A DNA stretch of 5,366 bases from Gammaproteobacteria bacterium (GTDB lineage Bacteria > Pseudomonadota > Gammaproteobacteria > GRL18). Shown in pieces: positions 4,387-5,366 of the stretch (positions within the stretch are counted from its first letter, which is position 1; every line of letters begins with the position of its first letter). The notes below the pieces were generated by a model. The model had not been told where the DNA came from and made no database searches. It worked only from the letters and a program-made list of their open reading frames with translations. A program made the position numbers and the translations under genes. The stretch covers positions 1 through 5,366 of the forward strand of contig WTAX01000314.1 in NCBI GenBank assembly GCA_013139395.1, in the 5' to 3' direction.

Positions 4387-4992
4387 TTTTATTATAACTC
4401 TTTGTGTATGTTTCTTCTGATTTTCAACAAGATGTTCACCACGTTTTATTTTTAAAAAAGCATTCGCAGCGCTCCATGCATAAAACCCTCCGAAAGGAAT
4501 GGTAAATATGAGTTGAATGGCCATAACCGATAAACTGGTATTTAAATGACTTTGAAGAAGAAATGGTCCTAAAGCAATAAAGGCAAAAAACATATACCAC
4601 AAAAAATATATACTCTTACGCCAATTTCTTGACCAACTATTGATATATTTACTCTTGAAGGTGAGCTTAAGATCTCCTTTTGTTTCTATTTTTTCCATTA
4701 GCTGTTTTGAAAGGACATAATCTTTTAGACACTGAACAGGATCTTTTAATGATAAAATGTATTCAATTTCATATGCTTTTACTGTACTTGTTCCAGCTAT
4801 AGCTTGATAACCCTTTTCAAGTGGGTATGGATGAATATTATCTTCATGTACTTCATTTAAGAATTTTTTGGCAAATTCATATTCTTCTCGAAGATGTTTT
4901 TTTCTACCTATTCTAATCTCATATATTACTCTCCATATACTAAATATAGCTACAAATGCTCCTATTAATTTGGCCGATGTTGCAATATCCAT
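4381..4992 (-). CDS. membrane protein of unknown function, three predicted membrane segments
   Basis: The 203-residue protein has an N-terminal membrane segment (about 5-25), a hydrophilic central region of about 100 residues, and two adjacent membrane segments (about 127-147 and 153-180) before a short basic tail. The central part starts with a basic stretch (RIGRKKHLREE, 27-37) and includes EVHEDNIHPYPLEKGYQAIAGT (47-68) and EYILSLKDPVQCLKDYVLSK (77-96). Positive residues after the first segment put the central domain in the cytoplasm. I do not recognise a named family or any catalytic motif. ATG at 4992 has AGGA at 5004-5007 with 11-nt spacing, longer than ideal. The leader is under 40 nt, so expression probably depends on upstream transcription. 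It is the sole gene of its cassette, and its stop is inside the attC. Confidence 0.8.
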   Translation of the reverse strand: MDIATSAKLIGAFVAIFSIWRVIYEIRIGRKKHLREEYEFAKKFLNEVHEDNIHPYPLEKGYQAIAGTSTVKAYEIEYILSLKDPVQCLKDYVLSKQLMEKIETKGDLKLTFKSKYINSWSRNWRKSIYFLWYMFFAFIALGPFLLQSHLNTSLSVMAIQLIFTIPFGGFYAWSAANAFLKIKRGEHLVENQKKHTQRVIIKN

Positions 4993-5029
4993 ATTTTTAT
5001 TATTCCTATATGTAGTATGTAGTTCAAAA

Positions 5030-5113
5030 AACTAACGACTGACTCACGGGTGAAATTTTCTTTGGCGCTTTTCAGCCAAAGAAAATTTTATCCGGTGCAG
5101 TCTCTGGTTAGAA
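5030..5113 (-). other. attC: attC recombination site 7
   Basis: The boxes are AACTAAC (5030-5036) and GTTAGAA (5107-5113). Inner arms AAATTTTCTTTGGC and GCCAAAGAAAATTT pair perfectly, and the outer arms pair with interruptions (GACTGactCACgGG against GACTGCACCGG). The left end, TAACGACTG, matches the sites at 284 and 4299, suggesting that these three belong to one resident attC type while the others differ. The last eight codons of the hydrolase and its TAA (5088-5090) are within the site. Confidence 0.88.
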
Positions 5114-5366
5114 GATTTAGCTCATTAATAATAATTTTTGAGCATTCTTCAGGGTTTACTTGCAACACAAAATGAGAGCCTTTAACTTTAAAAAACTTGT
5201 AATTTTTTGTGGCATTTTCGATTGTAACTGCATTGCGTGGAGAAACTAAATTATCACTGTTTTCTTGAATGTAAATGCAGTTTTTTGCAATTGGTTCAAT
5301 ATGTGTTGATAAACGTGCCATTTCTTTAATTCTAAACTCCATTACCTGATTATTCACTTTTGATAA
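5088..5366 (-). CDS. C-terminal part of an alpha/beta hydrolase (partial)
   Basis: The frame is open to the right edge of the window and ends at TAA (5088-5090), giving 92 visible residues. A GTG at 5357 could be taken as a start, but the frame continues upstream of it (Leu-Ser-Lys) and the protein looks like the end of a larger enzyme, so it is annotated as cut by the window. IYIQENSDNLVSPRNA (visible residues 31-46) matches the strand and loop carrying the catalytic Asp (Asp38). FFKVKGSHFVLQVNPEEC (58-75) matches the loop with the catalytic His (His65) and the following helix. The nucleophile Ser and oxyanion hole would be upstream, out of view. Family members hydrolyse esters, amides or related bonds; the substrate cannot be told. 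The last eight residues are encoded by the attC. Confidence 0.75.
   Translation of the reverse strand, partial: LSKVNNQVMEFRIKEMARLSTHIEPIAKNCIYIQENSDNLVSPRNAVTIENATKNYKFFKVKGSHFVLQVNPEECSKIIINELNLLTRDCTG

Noticed and set aside
4993..5029. TTGAAC and AATAAT boxes 17 nt apart in front of the 203-residue membrane protein gene
   Set aside because: Transcription from them would start at or after the ATG and exclude the AGGA ribosome binding site, so a functional promoter there is unlikely.
284..5113. Repeated similar palindromes as a CRISPR array or REP cluster
   Set aside because: Spacing is irregular at gene length, the repeats vary in size, and each sits at the end of a gene, which is the attC pattern.
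5088..5357. Complete small gene starting at GTG 5357
   Set aside because: The frame stays open past the GTG to the window edge, and the sequence is the C-terminal catalytic Asp/His part of an alpha/beta hydrolase, so a full gene starting there is improbable.

Overview
This window is part of an integron gene-cassette array. At least seven attC-type recombination sites (about 284-369, 1494-1549, 2224-2312, 2699-2829, 3181-3308, 4299-4386 and 5030-5113) separate short, unrelated genes. Every gene lies on the minus strand, and each gene or gene pair ends at, or inside, the attC that follows it. Cassettes normally point away from attI, so the integrase and attI should lie beyond the right-hand edge. 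The DNA is AT-rich, the attC sites differ in length (about 56 to 131 nt) and most genes are hypothetical. This suits a sedentary chromosomal integron of a marine-type gammaproteobacterium (Vibrio, Pseudoalteromonas, Shewanella and relatives). The exact host cannot be read from the sequence.

In transcription order (right to left) the cassettes are: (1) the C-terminal part of an alpha/beta hydrolase, cut by the window edge; (2) a 203-residue membrane protein of unknown function; (3) a two-gene cassette, a 114-residue protein with one hydrophobic stretch followed by a secreted protein with a signal peptide; (4) a 113-residue soluble protein that may be an orphan immunity protein (Imm33-like, tentative); (5) a 130-residue membrane protein starting at TTG; (6) a higBA-type toxin-antitoxin pair; (7) a two-gene cassette, a small M15-type metallopeptidase without signal peptide followed by a lipoprotein; (8) the start of a probable BFD-like [2Fe-2S] protein, cut by the left edge and preceded by a 74-bp inverted-repeat element of REP/MITE type.

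The theme is conflict and stabilisation. The toxin-antitoxin pair can stabilise the array. Two bicistronic cassettes share one logic: a first gene without an export signal and a second gene whose product is sent to the periplasm. That is the layout expected of an effector acting on the periplasm or cell wall with its immunity protein, for example cargo of a type VI secretion system. For the M15 plus lipoprotein pair the motif evidence is good. For the 114-residue plus secreted pair it rests on layout alone, and this is the best candidate here for an undescribed system.

Most cassettes have very short leaders and no clear promoter, so they probably depend on read-through. Three have room for a promoter of their own: the higBA cassette, the M15 cassette (a leader of about 200 nt) and the 114-residue protein cassette (TTGACA-like box).
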